Shown here: positions 21,690 to 32,501 of the stretch, piece by piece
Numbering within the stretch: position 1 is the first letter of the stretch
Layout of the letters: every line of letters begins with the position of its first letter
From: Vandiemenella viatica
Taxonomy: Eukaryota; Arthropoda; Insecta; Orthoptera; Morabidae
Assembly (NCBI GenBank): GCA_031002005.1
Contig: CM061921.1
Span: 129,750,036-129,814,035 of the forward strand
Reading direction: 5' to 3'
Length of the DNA: 64,000 nucleotides
Translations under genes and position numbers: made by a program
The notes under the pieces: model-generated
The model's database searches: none
What the model was told of the DNA's origin: nothing
Seen by the model: the letters and a program-made list of their open reading frames with translations, nothing else

Positions 21690-22275
21690 TCATCATTTTG
21701 AACAGCCTCCAACCACTTGTGTCTGCTTGGAACAAAAGCCTCTATAGTGCTTCTTATCCATCCACCATCCCTCTTCTTCTGCTTTCAGCCAATTTCCTCT
21801 TCTTTTCTCAACACTTTTTAACACCTTTCATCCTTTTTCTCTGAGTCCTCCTCTGGACCCCTTCTCTTTCAACACCACGTCCAGCATCTTCCTTGGTATC
21901 TTTCTCTCTCTCTCTTTTTTTTGTTTATGACTTTATGCCTCATCGACATCGAGGTCATTAGAGGCAGGATAGGACTGGGGACAAGGAACAGGAAGGAATT
22001 CAGCCATGGCCTTTTGAAGGAAGCATCCCAGCATTAACCTCGAGTGATTTGGGGAAACCGTGGAAAACCCAAATCTCAATGTCCGGACAGGGATTCGAAC
22101 CACTGTCCTCCCACATGTGAGGCCAGAGCGTTACTGATCACCCACCATGCTCGGTGGTACCTTTCTCCGCTCTGATTCTCTTTACATTACAATACCACTG
22201 TAACCTTGATTTCTCTATTCTTTCTTGTAGCAATTCTTCCTTGATCATCTTCCTTATTCCGCCTCTTATCATTAC
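21690..22275 (-). pseudogene. LINE ORF2 C-terminal relic, interrupted by a SINE
   Basis: Reading the minus strand, 22275-22170 gives IRKMIKEELLQERIEKSRLQ and WY.NVKRI, and after the SINE 21893-21690 gives PRKMLDVVLKEKGSRG, RRGNWLKAEEEGWWMDKKHY and RGFCSK. This matches the common RTE-type tail (R.LRWYGHV.RM, PRK.LE...GRRPRGRPR, W.DR..WR). One stop lies in the middle. The SINE at 21907-22154 falls exactly between the two halves. Confidence 0.7.
21907..22154 (-). repeat. tRNA-derived SINE with 13-bp target duplication
   Basis: Minus-strand copy with decayed head (22154-22100), body and full tail (ctaatgacctcgatg, gcataaagtcataaac) followed by a poly-A tail (T-run at 21914-21922 on the plus strand). 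Flanked by tggtatctttctc (21894-21906) and tggtacctttctc (22155-22167), one mismatch. Shows the complete 3' end of the family. Confidence 0.92.
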
Positions 22276-23276
22276 TCCTACTTTACGCTAACAAACTTTC
22301 ATTTTCAGAACTTGTATTCTCCCTTTGTTCCTCTCCTTCGTCACTCATGTTTCCTACATCAGGTCTTATAGGTTGCTTCCTTACTCTTTTGTGGCACATC
22401 TGTACTCCACACCAACCCTCTAATATACTTAAACAAATTATCTGTACATCTTTCTCCATTACCTCCAAGTGTATACATCAAATGTAATTATTATCCCCAA
22501 AGATTCTGGAAATTTATGATAAATTCCTCACTGCAAGATTATTTTGCATCAGTCAAAAACGAAGAACTAACTAACAACAGCAGGCATAAAAGAGAGAACT
22601 ATATAATCTCTAATGCACTATTCTGAAGCCATTACATGACTTGCTACAAAAATGTTAGCTCAAGTAATCAAAGAAGCTTAACATCTAACTATAAATGGCA
22701 GGTTAGAAAATCAAATAAAAAATGAGCATAACATTAGTAAAGGAAAAACCATTGTATCATGCCAGAACATAAACCAGAAATTTTAAATATTAACAATGAA
22801 CTTGCAAACAAACAAGAGTCTGTAGGATCTACTTTGAATAAAAACTTTGATATTTGTTGACAAGCTTACCACATAAAAATCAAACAGTTTGATTTTACTA
22901 ACCAGCAGCTAAACTGAAATGGAAATGATCTTTTTGAAAAAGGATCAATTTCTGACCCACTGTGGATGTTAATAATCAAACCACTTTAGAAGAAGAGTGT
23001 GCAGAAGGTTTAATAGAAGTGGGCAGGCAGTTGCATATTTAATGTGTGTGTAATATTGGGATTTAACACAAAATATTTTACCATAAGAGAGTCAATATAA
23101 TTATTTAAGCACGATTAATTGTTTGCAAAGGCTCAGTTCTTCTAGTGCGAAAGTGAGCAGTGTAGAAGATAGACAGTGATTGTTGAAAGTAGCCCGGAGC
23201 AAGCTAGCGAGGCCACTGGATCGGAGACAAGTACTAAGTGACTGCATGTGTCGCCTCAAGTTGAACTTATTTCTAT
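22276..23276. other. No gene recognised
   Basis: A 61-codon charged minus-strand frame (22468-22283) continues the strand of the LINE relic but matches nothing I know. From 23110 to 23292 the sequence is GC-richer and ends in ctatattggtgac-like text, which could be an old LTR edge; not supported further. Confidence 0.35.
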
Positions 23277-23292
23277 ATTGGTGATAGAAATA

Positions 23293-24218
23293 AACTGGTT
23301 AGTGACTACCAAAGGTGTTCAGCAAGGTAGTATATAATCACCTTCGTCATTCGTCATTGTAATGGATGAAATTATGAAGAGAGTAAAACAGCATCTCAAC
23401 CCTGATGTTTTAAATCATTTGCATTTGCAGATGATGATGTGATCTGGGGATATACAGAAGAAGTACAACAGAAAATAAACATCTGGAATAAGCATTTTAA
23501 GGAATTTGGCCTTAAAATAAGGCACAAAAAACAGTGGTAATTGCTATCAGCAAACAGAATATGAAGCCTGTTATTTATATGGAAAATCGAATCAGGTTGA
23601 TAATTCTCTGTACCTTGGCAGTAAAGTGACATCTGACAACTGATCCCAGAACAAATTAACAATAGGACACAAAAAGGAGCCCAGTTCTATCATCAAGTTA
23701 GGCACTTTCTGTGGGACAAGCATATTCCAATTACAGCCAAAATGTCACTGTATAATTCATACTTCCTGCCAATTACAACGTACAGCCTGGACGTATGTAC
23801 CACTACCAGCAGAGATGAAAACAGACTCCAGGCGGCTGAGATGAAGTTCCTGAGATCAACGGTACAGAAAACCAGAAGAACAAGATCAGGAATGAAGTGA
23901 TCCATAAACAGATCCCAGTCAATGAAACCCATTGAAAAAAAATTGCCAAAGGAAGATTGCGATGGCTGGGACATATCAAGCAGATGGACCCAACAAAAAC
24001 AGCGAGATATGGCTGGAAAAAGAACTGAAGGGTAAAAGACCAACAGGCCGGCCCAGAAGGAGATGGATTGATTTCGTGAAACTGAACCTACAGGAGAAAG
24101 GTGCATGATGGTACAGAATTCAAGAAGAGGAAACATCCTTGGACCGACTAAGGTGGCGAGCGCTCTTACACTGCACACGGGAAACTGGAGATGGATGAAG
24201 GTGGTGATGACGATGATG
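23293..24218 (+). mobile_element. RTE-type LINE, 5'-truncated, with 16-bp target duplication
   Basis: Starts inside the reverse transcriptase (KGVQQGS, MDEIMKRVKQHL), includes a frameshifted catalytic box (gcatttgcagatgatgatgt, 23420) followed by IWGYTEEVQQKINIWNKHF, and the tail motifs RRLRWLGH-like and RPTGRPRRRWIDFVK. Ends in a (GAT)n-like tail at 24205-24218. Flanked by attggtgatagaaata (23277-23292) and attggtgacagaaata (24219-24234), one mismatch. This is a textbook 5'-truncated target-primed insertion; the coding parts are frameshifted. Confidence 0.9.
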
Positions 24219-24234
24219 ATTGGTGACAGAAATA

Positions 24235-24934
24235 CTGCATAATGGGCTCTTTAAGTACTGCAGACAAATGTTCCTAGAAGAACTGAATTATCTGGTAGTT
24301 AGTCGGTCAGTGGAGAGTGTGTTGTGTTTTTGAACTAACGAACGTGTGGTGAGAATCTGCAATTGTAGGGAAAGAAGTTTTGATCTGTTATCCAGAGTCA
24401 ATATACTATATTACATGCTGGTTGTGATAGGGAAACATGTATGTGGTTTACAAAGAAATGAAGAGACTGAACATAATCGTGGTCCATGTAATGATTTTGT
24501 AAATAAGAACAACCTGCAATCCAAACAATCCACATAATGTACCAACCACATATTAAAAGGCCCAGCTTATCGAAAGCCAACCACCGGACTAAGCATATTA
24601 TGACAATCATAATGAATCATTCAGTAAGATTCAGTTTATTTTTAGACAATGTGTATAAATACAATCCTCAATTTTTGCCATTTTTGATAACATATTGAAA
24701 GGAATGCCTAAAAAAATACATTCCCTAGATTTTCTATGGTAATTTAAATAAATTTGAATGGTGATAGGTAGAAATTTGTTTTAAATTGTATCAAGAAAAT
24801 AGAAAGCAATTGCGTATTCAAGATGAATGTAAATTAATGTAAGATTATAAACCTAGGGGTTCAACTTTTGGATCTCGTAACAAACATAAATGCTCTCTCG
24901 GCTATATTACATGGTAGGTACACTACATTTGCTT
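24235..24934. other. No gene recognised
   Basis: The first 120 bp is relatively GC-rich and continues the target sequence of the RTE insertion. No motifs found. Confidence 0.4.
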
Positions 24935-25190
24935 GTCTTTGCAGATGACGTTAGCAGATATTTAGAGTGTGTTACCAAAAAATCATGAGGAAAAGAGAGG
25001 AGGTTCAATGCAAATCAATTAATACTTGTAACAAAACAGACACAATAGTTTTTCATGAGAAATCAAACAATGCACAACTATAACGTGATATCTGAAGGGT
25101 AAGCAATAAATTGAATCAGTCGTATAAAAAAACAGACACTAAGCAACTTTTTAAAAAACTTAGTTTATGGGAAGCCTGTTATTCTTAATA
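24935..25190 (+). pseudogene. LINE reverse transcriptase relic around FADD
   Basis: Reads LLVFADDVS at about 24928-24955 and then RFNANQLIL and, in a shifted frame, TIVFHEKSNNAQL, the usual palm segment after the catalytic aspartates in CR1/Jockey-type LINEs. Very short and frameshifted. Confidence 0.55.
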
Positions 25191-26704
25191 CAAAAATTGC
25201 ATAACTAAGTAGCTCCATTCCGGCCTCTTTTGAATCCCCCTTCCCCCAAGTAGCCTGATGTGGCATTATCCTTGACCCCCCCCTTTTTCCCTCCCCGTTA
25301 GAACGTAATCTTTTCCTTATTAATTCCAGAAGAAATTTTGTGCTGCTTTTTCTTGCCAGACTATCACTAAAATTATTGCAAATATAATGAATGTGATCAA
25401 TATTTGTTTAATATACTTTTCTATAATGACAAATATTCAGAATGAAATGGTTACACTGGCCACTCCTGTATATTTTCTTTTTTGGGTAGGGCGCTAATGA
25501 CCCCGACGTCAACGCGCCCTAAAACACCAACAACATCTTTTTTGGGGAAAACCTCTTATTCATGCACATCCAAGGATCCTTTTCATCATGATGTGTTCCT
25601 AAAAATATTTTCCTTATCTCATTCATCATTGTTTATTAACTGTTAAAACAGAACAAATCATACATGCCACGTTAAATAAAAAGTAGAGAAAGCTGTTTTT
25701 TGTTTTCTTTTTCTGCAGTTCTGTCATCTTTCTTTCTTCTATATTACAAGGGAATGTTTCTTTGTCCTGCATATAAGATATCCATAGTTCACCGACACCA
25801 TTTTACCTATGGAAAACTCACTGGAAAAATATTTCTGATAAGCTTCGTAAAGTTTATCTACACCACACTTTGAACTGAAAACAAAATTTGAGGGAGAACA
25901 AACTATAATAAAAGATTTAGTGAAATTCACTTGACAGAACAAAATTAGAATTGTTTTATCAAAGAGCGGTGCGGTGACACATTGGCGATCCAAATGAAAA
26001 CAGCTCTTTTTTTCTCTTTTCTCAAAACAATACGAACTGTGGTTAGTTTGGAAAATCCCATGTGACATTTGCAAGCAAATTTGAGTCTATTTACCACATA
26101 ACTGATGTTCTTTGGCACGTAATGTGCCGTTACATTTCAGGTGGTTCAAATGCGCCAGTCACTTGCGATCCAAACTCTACGACTTCAAGTCGCACACGTA
26201 CATAACACTGTTAATATATAGGATAACTAAAATAAGGAGATAATTAAATGATGGAAATAAATAGCCATCTACTGTTCTGTATTCTGTGCACTATTTTAAC
26301 TGTAACAAATAAAATGAATGGAAAGTTATAGTAGTAGTAGTGGTACCATTTTTTTTTTTTTTTTTTTTTGTCCTCTAGATCATATACAAATAAATTATGG
26401 ATATCAGATATCATTTATAAATTAAGATATTCACATTAATTATTTCAGTTAGTATATTTCAAATATTCTGCTACAGAGTAACAGGAGTCGTATTGAAGAT
26501 ACAACATCAACAATCAGATAATATATTATTTTTGTTAATGAAGCTTATTAACTTTTTATACATACCTAGTATTCGCCTGCTGCTTCATGTGCGTGTGCTT
26601 TATTACGTGTAAAAATTGTTTACAAAATTTATTCTGTTACAAAATATTAACGTTGAGAGGCATGAATTGGAAATGTTTTTGAAAACTTTCCTTTGTGTTA
26701 GTTA
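25191..26704. other. No gene; possible SINE tail remnant and poly-T
   Basis: At 25490-25540 the words gctaatgaccccgacgtcaa and cgccctaaaacacc resemble the tail of the SINE family (ctaatgacctcgatg, ataaag), possibly a remnant of a related subfamily. A T-run lies at 26349-26369. A 111-codon minus-strand frame (26074-25739) has no recognisable motif. Confidence 0.35.
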
Positions 26705-26950
26705 AATTAAGGAAAAAGGAAACTGCTTTAGGCAATATAAGTGCAAGGAAAGGGAAAATGACTCATCACTCACCAAAGTTGAAGGCAGCGGTGAGAAAGA
26801 ACATATATCACAAACACACAAATATACTCAATATTTCGGTTATTAAACCTTATTCATGATGGAGAAAATGAGTCATGTTCCTTCTCTCGTCGCTTCCTTC
26901 AACTTTGTTTTAGTTATTACCTTAGGTTCGTTTTTTATACTGATGTTCGA
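26705..26950. repeat. Penelope-like terminal repeat fragment with inverted arms
   Basis: Aligns over about 200 bp with 15325-15520, next to the Penelope-like element. It contains an inverted repeat, caaagttgaaggcagcg (26774-26790) against cgcttccttcaactttg (26891-26907), 16 of 17 matching, and the pair gactcat / gagtca between. No coding sequence lies beside it, so it may be a solitary terminal fragment. Confidence 0.6.
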
Positions 26951-27529
26951 GAGTTTTATTTCATTCATATTTTAATGTAATACAATCTATGAAATAGTAG
27001 AAAAGCTATCTGAAAAAGTAACTGTACTAATTGTAGAGATAATTACTGTCCGAAGTAAAAAAAAAAAAAAATGTTTTAGAAAGTGTTTTATTTTTGTTTT
27101 ATAAGTAAATGAAGCAACGTTTGAGAGAATCAAGAAGCTACCTTTATATTACTTGGTAAGTCAGTCACTGTAATGACTCTGTGTGCTATTTATAAATGCT
27201 GATTAGGAGGACTGCGCAATAACCGCATATTTATATCGATATAGAAGTTACCTGCAACTTCGTCCTCTTGGAAGAGTGTTACAGTATAAGTTTTCTTTAT
27301 CAATAATAACAGTTATAGTAATAACTATTTCAATGTAATAATAAAACTTTACTAACGTTCTAAAACAAAAAATTCAATAATATTTGAACTTTGACTTTTT
27401 TGCTGTAAGGATATTGGTTTTATTTTGACAATATACTGATCAATTATTTCTACTTTAAAATTAACCTTATGCGGTATCACACATTAAGAATTTTTTTTTT
27501 TTTTTTTTTTTAATTTCCTACACTTTCAA
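26951..27529. other. No gene recognised
   Basis: AT-rich; A-run at 27058-27071 and T-run at 27491-27510. Nothing else seen. Confidence 0.4.
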
Positions 27530-28007
27530 ATCACCGTATTACTGACGCCATTATTTCAGTCACATACAAGTAATTCCAAAGTGTCAAGATTTTATCACGA
27601 TACAGTGAATATATTAATGCGCATGTGCAGGGCCGGCATTTCGTGTTAGGCCTGGGTGGGTAGCCAGGCAAGAAAAGGGGGGGGGGGTAGTTCCGTGAAA
27701 TATCAAAATAATAATGATAACTATGGAATCAAATTCTTAAAGGAAATTCATAGAAATAAAAACTAGAAAATGAATTTAAAAATTCATCATATTATTTATT
27801 CACTAATATATTTATTAAGTATATTTTAGCTATGTACGAAACATTATTATTTTTTAAATTTATTATTAATTAGTATTAATTGTGCAATGCAAAAACTGTA
27901 ATACGCTGTGCTTCTTTGGAAATGAAACAATTCAATAATTTTTCCAAATCAAGTTCGCCAGTAAGGTTGCTATATACATGTAATATAGCAATGTTATTTA
28001 ATCGATC

Positions 28008-28265
28008 TTACAACATTGTCGATCTTATGTAGCTCTTGATTCGGCATAAGACCAAAAAACTTTGTTCATTTGAACAGGACAACCCAAGAATTGTGATCAG
28101 TAGTCGAACGAAGCGCACAAACTCTGGTATGAGTCCTCTAGTCAACTGGTACTTCTGTAAAAAATCTAAAACCCTTCTTAAATTTTTTTCCTCCTCATCT
28201 TGCCTTATCAAAAAGTTGCAAAAACATGTCTCTAACACTGAACAATCTTTCTTGGTCAAAATCAT
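28008..28265 (-). pseudogene. hAT-B transposase C-terminal dimerisation region
   Basis: The frame reads LIPEFVRFVRLLITILGLSC then SNEQSFLVLCRIKSYIRSTM, matching the conserved end of ZMYM1/TTF-type hAT transposases (usually S.ERSFS.L.RIK.YLRSTM). Minus-strand sequence from 28900 to 28270 appears to hold more of the same protein in broken frames (for example ISEPQIPHQHKF). The protein is dead. Confidence 0.85.
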
Positions 28266-29586
28266 GATTGTAGAAATTTATAGATTTTTCTACATTTGTG
28301 GGCTGTCCTAGAGCGAATCGTTCTAACGATTTAAAGAAGTGGGCGGAATCGCTGTCAAATCAACTCTTTAATGACATTTGTACTTGGTCATCAAAATTAG
28401 ATTTGCGAAAAAAAAATCTTGAGGTGTTTCGAATCAAAGATTTTCACTCTTACCTTGATCAAAAATTTGTGTTGATGTGGGATTTGAGGTTCACTGATTT
28501 CAAAGTTAGTACCTGACTGCATGCTTTTCCGCCAAATTTCTTCGGATTTTAACTCTCGAGAACAGTCATTATGAATTCATTTGTGACCATCTCTTTGCTG
28601 CCATGACTTCAGTTGACTCACATCTTCATCTCGAGCCTTTAAAAATGTCATGAAATTTGGATTTTCATCGTTGTTGGCTCCTCTTAGAGGAAGACCTTGT
28701 CTCGCCACGGTCTTCAAGGTACTACATATTTTCAACAGCTCTGTACAGTTATCATCTGTTTTAAATGAGCCGCAGATATCGATTGTACAATTTTGATATT
28801 ATCAACGTTTTTTTAATGCTTCAGTGCAGCTGGTATGAAAAGAACTAGTGGCGTGAGAGTTTATCCACTCATGTACATGCTTCCAATTTGAGAAACCCTC
28901 ATCAACCTAGGCTTGCTTCGATGCGATAGCATACGAAGTTAATTTAATAATCAACTTCCGCTTGCACGCTTTGGTGCAGATAGTGCAAATCGCTTTGTTG
29001 TTTTATTAAGTTGAAGCCATAGATTGTCTTTCACCCAGTTTTTAAAAATAAATGGTACTGAAGAGCTACTCAAAGTAGCCTCTAGGGGAAAAAATGAATT
29101 CATACATTAGTATTTAAAAAAGGATAGCTTAGAGAGAAATGAAATATCATTTTTGGATTAAATATAGTGTTGGGTCAAGTGACAAATATATTAGTGGAAA
29201 AAGGATAGCACGAAAAAAGTTCGTAAAACAGGAAAAACGAAAGTAACACTGCTACGTTTGTTTGTTAGTCCATGCGCATTGTTACAATTTAAAGAATTAA
29301 TTCAGACAAAGATTTTTTTACTAAATAATTGGTAAAAAAAACTTGTAAATTCATTTTAAAAACTAACCCAACAGTTTTTATCCAACTTCTACCTTTAAAT
29401 GTGGAAACAGTACAGGAAAAAAAAAAAACCCGAATATAAACAGCTTTGAATCATGGCAATTAATGCAATCGCTTATTTATATAGTCCTGTAACCTTATGT
29501 ATTTCAGTATAATGCTGCTGTACTATGTCCTTCTGCAACAAAGCCATGGGGCTGGTGCAGCTACAAGCTACACATAATAACATGGG

Positions 29587-29653
29587 GTAGTATATCTATA
29601 GACAGGAGATGACAGCACTACACTATACAAACTTGTATATATAGATATACTAC
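29587..29653. repeat. 14-bp perfect inverted repeat
   Basis: gtagtatatctata at 29587-29600 and its exact reverse complement at 29640-29653, separated by 39 nt. Could form a hairpin or be a very short foldback insertion; no target duplication found. Confidence 0.85.
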
Positions 29654-29969
29654 AATGTGTTACCAGCTGTAAGTGTGGCTGAAACTTTTGCATGTTATGG
29701 GTCTATTGACCCTTGAGCATAACTACACAAATCCGCAAGTCCAGATGCTGCACAAGATTTGGGACTTCAGCTTCTGTTTCTGCTTCTGCATCTTTTGTAG
29801 CGAAACCAAAAAGTAAATCAGATTAAATGGAACTGATGTAACTGGGTACTGCGGTGCTGTTTGAGCTAACTTCAATTGAGTGAGCGCCGACAATAGGTTG
29901 GAGTGGTGACGTATCGGTGAGGGTAACTTTTTAATAATTATTACACACTTTGTGTAGTGTACTTTTAAA

Positions 29970-31152
29970 GGAGTCCGCTGATGATCAACTGGGTTGCCAA
30001 CTTTGATGCCGTGTCAATGTTGAATGTGTGTAAGTAGGTTCATGCTTGACACGTTGAGATCCGGTTAGAGCCGAGATCAAAAACTTTCGTATTTGGTGTG
30101 CGAACTTTTTGTAGCGTCTGGGGGGAAGTTTACAACACAGTTTTCAGCATCAGTCGTTTAACTTCGAACTGTTCCATCGATGTTATTGTTTTCGATTACT
30201 ATACGTTTTCATTTATTTGCATTACTAGACTACTGTTTGAGGTAAAATATTGTTTTTTCGAATATGGCAAGAATACCAAACATTCAAATCTGTGTGAATT
30301 TTTTGATACGCTAAGAGAACTGCACAAGTTTTGAAACGTCAAATTTTCAAGGATCGCAACAAAAAGAAGAATGCATGAAAACAAATTCATTTTTTCCCCA
30401 AAAAATTAGGCTGAATACGAATATTGACAGTTTTAAGAAAAGAATCAGAAATATCAGAACTGGCCACTGGAGACAATTGAAAAACAGAACTGAGTTAAAG
30501 GTTTGAGCCAATGAGAGTACATGGTATGTTACTCCGACTCACCTTTTGCTACATTACTAGGTGATTTGTTAAAAAAAAACTTTGTTCATAACACTACAAG
30601 TCTCTTTGTTCCAAGAATTTGTTGCGATATAGTGGTGAAAATTTTTAAATCCTCGACGCTCTTACCGCTAGCTAAAAGTATCGGAGTTGCGAACGACCAT
30701 TCGTTCACAGCAATAAAATCCTCATGCTGGTGCCCTTTTAAATACATTTTCGCAATTTGTCCTACAATTCATAACAGATTTCATTGCCCAGTCTTAAAAA
30801 GTCTTGAAAATAATCAGGTTTAGTGACGTGTATCTCCCTCACTAAAAATTGAACGGAGAAATCTGTGCAGTTTTGATGCCATTCCTTTGAGACCAGCAGG
30901 ATGCATCTCATCTTCACACAATTCTCTTAAGGCTAAAAACTGCAATGCTCAGTCACTCATTTTTCACAAACTACGCTCTACTATAGCCAAAATGTTTAAA
31001 ACCACCAAACAAAATAACAGAAAGTAGCAAGAGAAAACATCCAGCAAATAAATGTGATGACACGTACTCGGACGTGATGTTTATATGTACAACTTGGTTG
31101 TCAATTAAGTTCACTACAAAGTTGGCAATCAAGTTGGTCATCTGTGGGTCCC
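29970..31152 (-). mobile_element. PIF/Harbinger-type transposon nested in hAT-B
   Basis: Inverted ends of about 36 bp: 29970-30007 (ggagtccgctgatgatcaac, then tgggttgccaactttg) and 31117-31152 inverted (gggacccacagatgaccaac, then ttgattgccaactttg). A minus-strand Harbinger transposase relic lies at 30990-30530. The expected 3-bp TTA/TAA duplication is only partly visible (tta follows the right end). Length 1183 bp. Confidence 0.8.
30530..30990 (-). pseudogene. PIF/Harbinger transposase N-terminal region
   Basis: Broken minus-strand frames read KEWHQNCTDFSVQFLVREIH, PDYFQDFLRLGNEICYEL, DKLRKCI and, after a frameshift, FIAVNEWSFATPILLASGKS followed by VEDLKIFTTISQQILG. This matches the conserved Harbinger start (NYLRM...F..LL..V, then ER...TLR.LATG.S...L...F.IS...). 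The DDE catalytic residues are not found, so only the N-terminal third survives. Confidence 0.75.
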
Positions 31153-31439
31153 TTAGATATATGTTTTATTGTATGATAGTAGTGTGCCTCAAAATAAAAC
31201 CCAAACTAAGTCCTCTTTAGATATTTGTGTACAAAAAACTGAATCTGTGGCAAAATGTACATTAGGTAAAAAAGAATATTATCTGAAAAAACATAGCACC
31301 ATTGCTTTAAAAAGCAATTTGAAATCCAGAAGAATTTGAAACGTCTGAAAAATTAAATGTAGATCATAAGTTACATGAAGGGAAAAAAAACCCAATATCA
31401 CTCTAGTCAAGTAGTAAAGCAAAAAGGACTTCCATTAAA

Positions 31440-31640
31440 AGTAGATTTTCTTAAGTAATGTTAAATGAACGATCGCAAATATTCTATGATGTTACCATTA
31501 GTTCGCAGGTTTTTGTCAGCCCCACCTGGCAGTGTCACTAGCGAAAAATTGTTCAGTGAAAGAAGGTTTAATTTTTGTGTGTCTGTGGGGAGAGGGGGGG
31601 GGGGAGAAAAAATTAAAAACGAGAAAAGGCTGCTAATCTT
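31440..31640 (+). pseudogene. Ac/ZBED1-like hAT transposase C-terminus, opposite strand
   Basis: Plus-strand frame from 31465 reads LPLVRRFLSAPPGSVTSEKL then FSERRFNF, the hallmark of the dimerisation region of Ac-type hATs (FLSAPP.SV.SERLFS). This is a different hAT family from hAT-B. It ends in a G-rich run followed by KNEKRLLIFF. Its edges inside hAT-B are undefined; the partial hAT-B copy near 55660-55700 seems to share the last bases. Confidence 0.78.
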
Positions 31641-31954
31641 TTTTTAAAAAAAATATAACTTGCTACTTTCGAATATTAATTATAGTAATTACAAAACTAC
31701 TACTTCAAAGTCAATTACTGTTTGATTTGATTATTAAAATAAACATTATTTCACTTATCATTTTTATTAAATAGAAGTAACTGGACACTAAATCACATTT
31801 TCATATAACTTCGGCTTCTGTTTCCGCTTCCATAATGTCGCTTCCATTACACCTCTAGTACATACACATGAATATTCATTACATGCGCACGTATTTATGT
31901 ATAGAGTGAATAACAAGAATAAGAATTTTACTTTTACTTACTTTCATGATTTTG

Positions 31955-32120
31955 ACTGTCAGCTGACTGAACAAGCCCATCTTTTAGTGCTCCAGTTGAT
32001 CCTTCGTCTAAGGGTGATGCAAATTTATCCTCCACTTTCTGCTGTCTTCTAGCATTATCTACACTCAATTAGTTTCCCCCTTTCAGCTTCACTAAGAATT
32101 TATCTATTTGAATTTTTGTT
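31955..32120 (-). pseudogene. hAT-B transposase N-terminal exon
   Basis: Minus-strand sequence reads LSVDNARRQQKVEDKFASPL, DEGSTGALKDGLVQ, and then a donor-like gaaagtaagtaaaag near 31950. The second copy of the element has the parallel QNVEDKFASSLDASPLNCKK at about 55250-55325, also followed by gagagtaagtaaaag. Conservation of protein phase and the donor-like site in both copies suggests a real N-terminal exon. Confidence 0.6.
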
Positions 32121-32417
32121 TGTTGAGAATTAGCCGAAATGCCTTCGAAATACACTTATGCAGCTTTCACACACGACTGCCTTGGACGTACACTATTTTC
32201 TTGTTTTCACTCACAACTATTGTTCGCTCAGTAGGCAACAGCTGGGGTGGCGGTCTCTATTGAAACATCAAAGGGATTTAGCGTGTCGCTAATGGTGTTG
32301 TTGTGGGTACACAGGCTATTATATATGCATTTTGAAGGATGAAACTAACATGCTTAGCTGCTCTGCTCTCTATTTCTTTCTTTCTCTCAATTCTTTCCCC
32401 TATGCACTCTCAAATTC

Positions 32418-32501
32418 TGGGTGGGTGAAATACCCACCTGGAATTTCCCGGGTGGGTGAAATACCCACCCGGAATTTCCTGGGTGGGTACTGCTACCCAC
32501 C
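32418..32501. repeat. 31-bp palindromic subterminal repeat of hAT-B
   Basis: Two full units (32418-32448, 32449-32479) and a partial third (32480-32501). Each contains the near palindrome gggtgggtgaaatacccacc followed by ggaatttcc. Located 25 to 110 bp from the hAT-B end, where hAT transposases bind subterminal motifs. The other copy of the element shows only one such unit. Confidence 0.88.

Noticed and set aside
23230..23292. LTR end plus primer-binding site (ctatattggtgac)
   Set aside because: Suggestive of a tRNA-primed retroelement edge, but no paired LTR, polypurine tract or coding sequence was found nearby.
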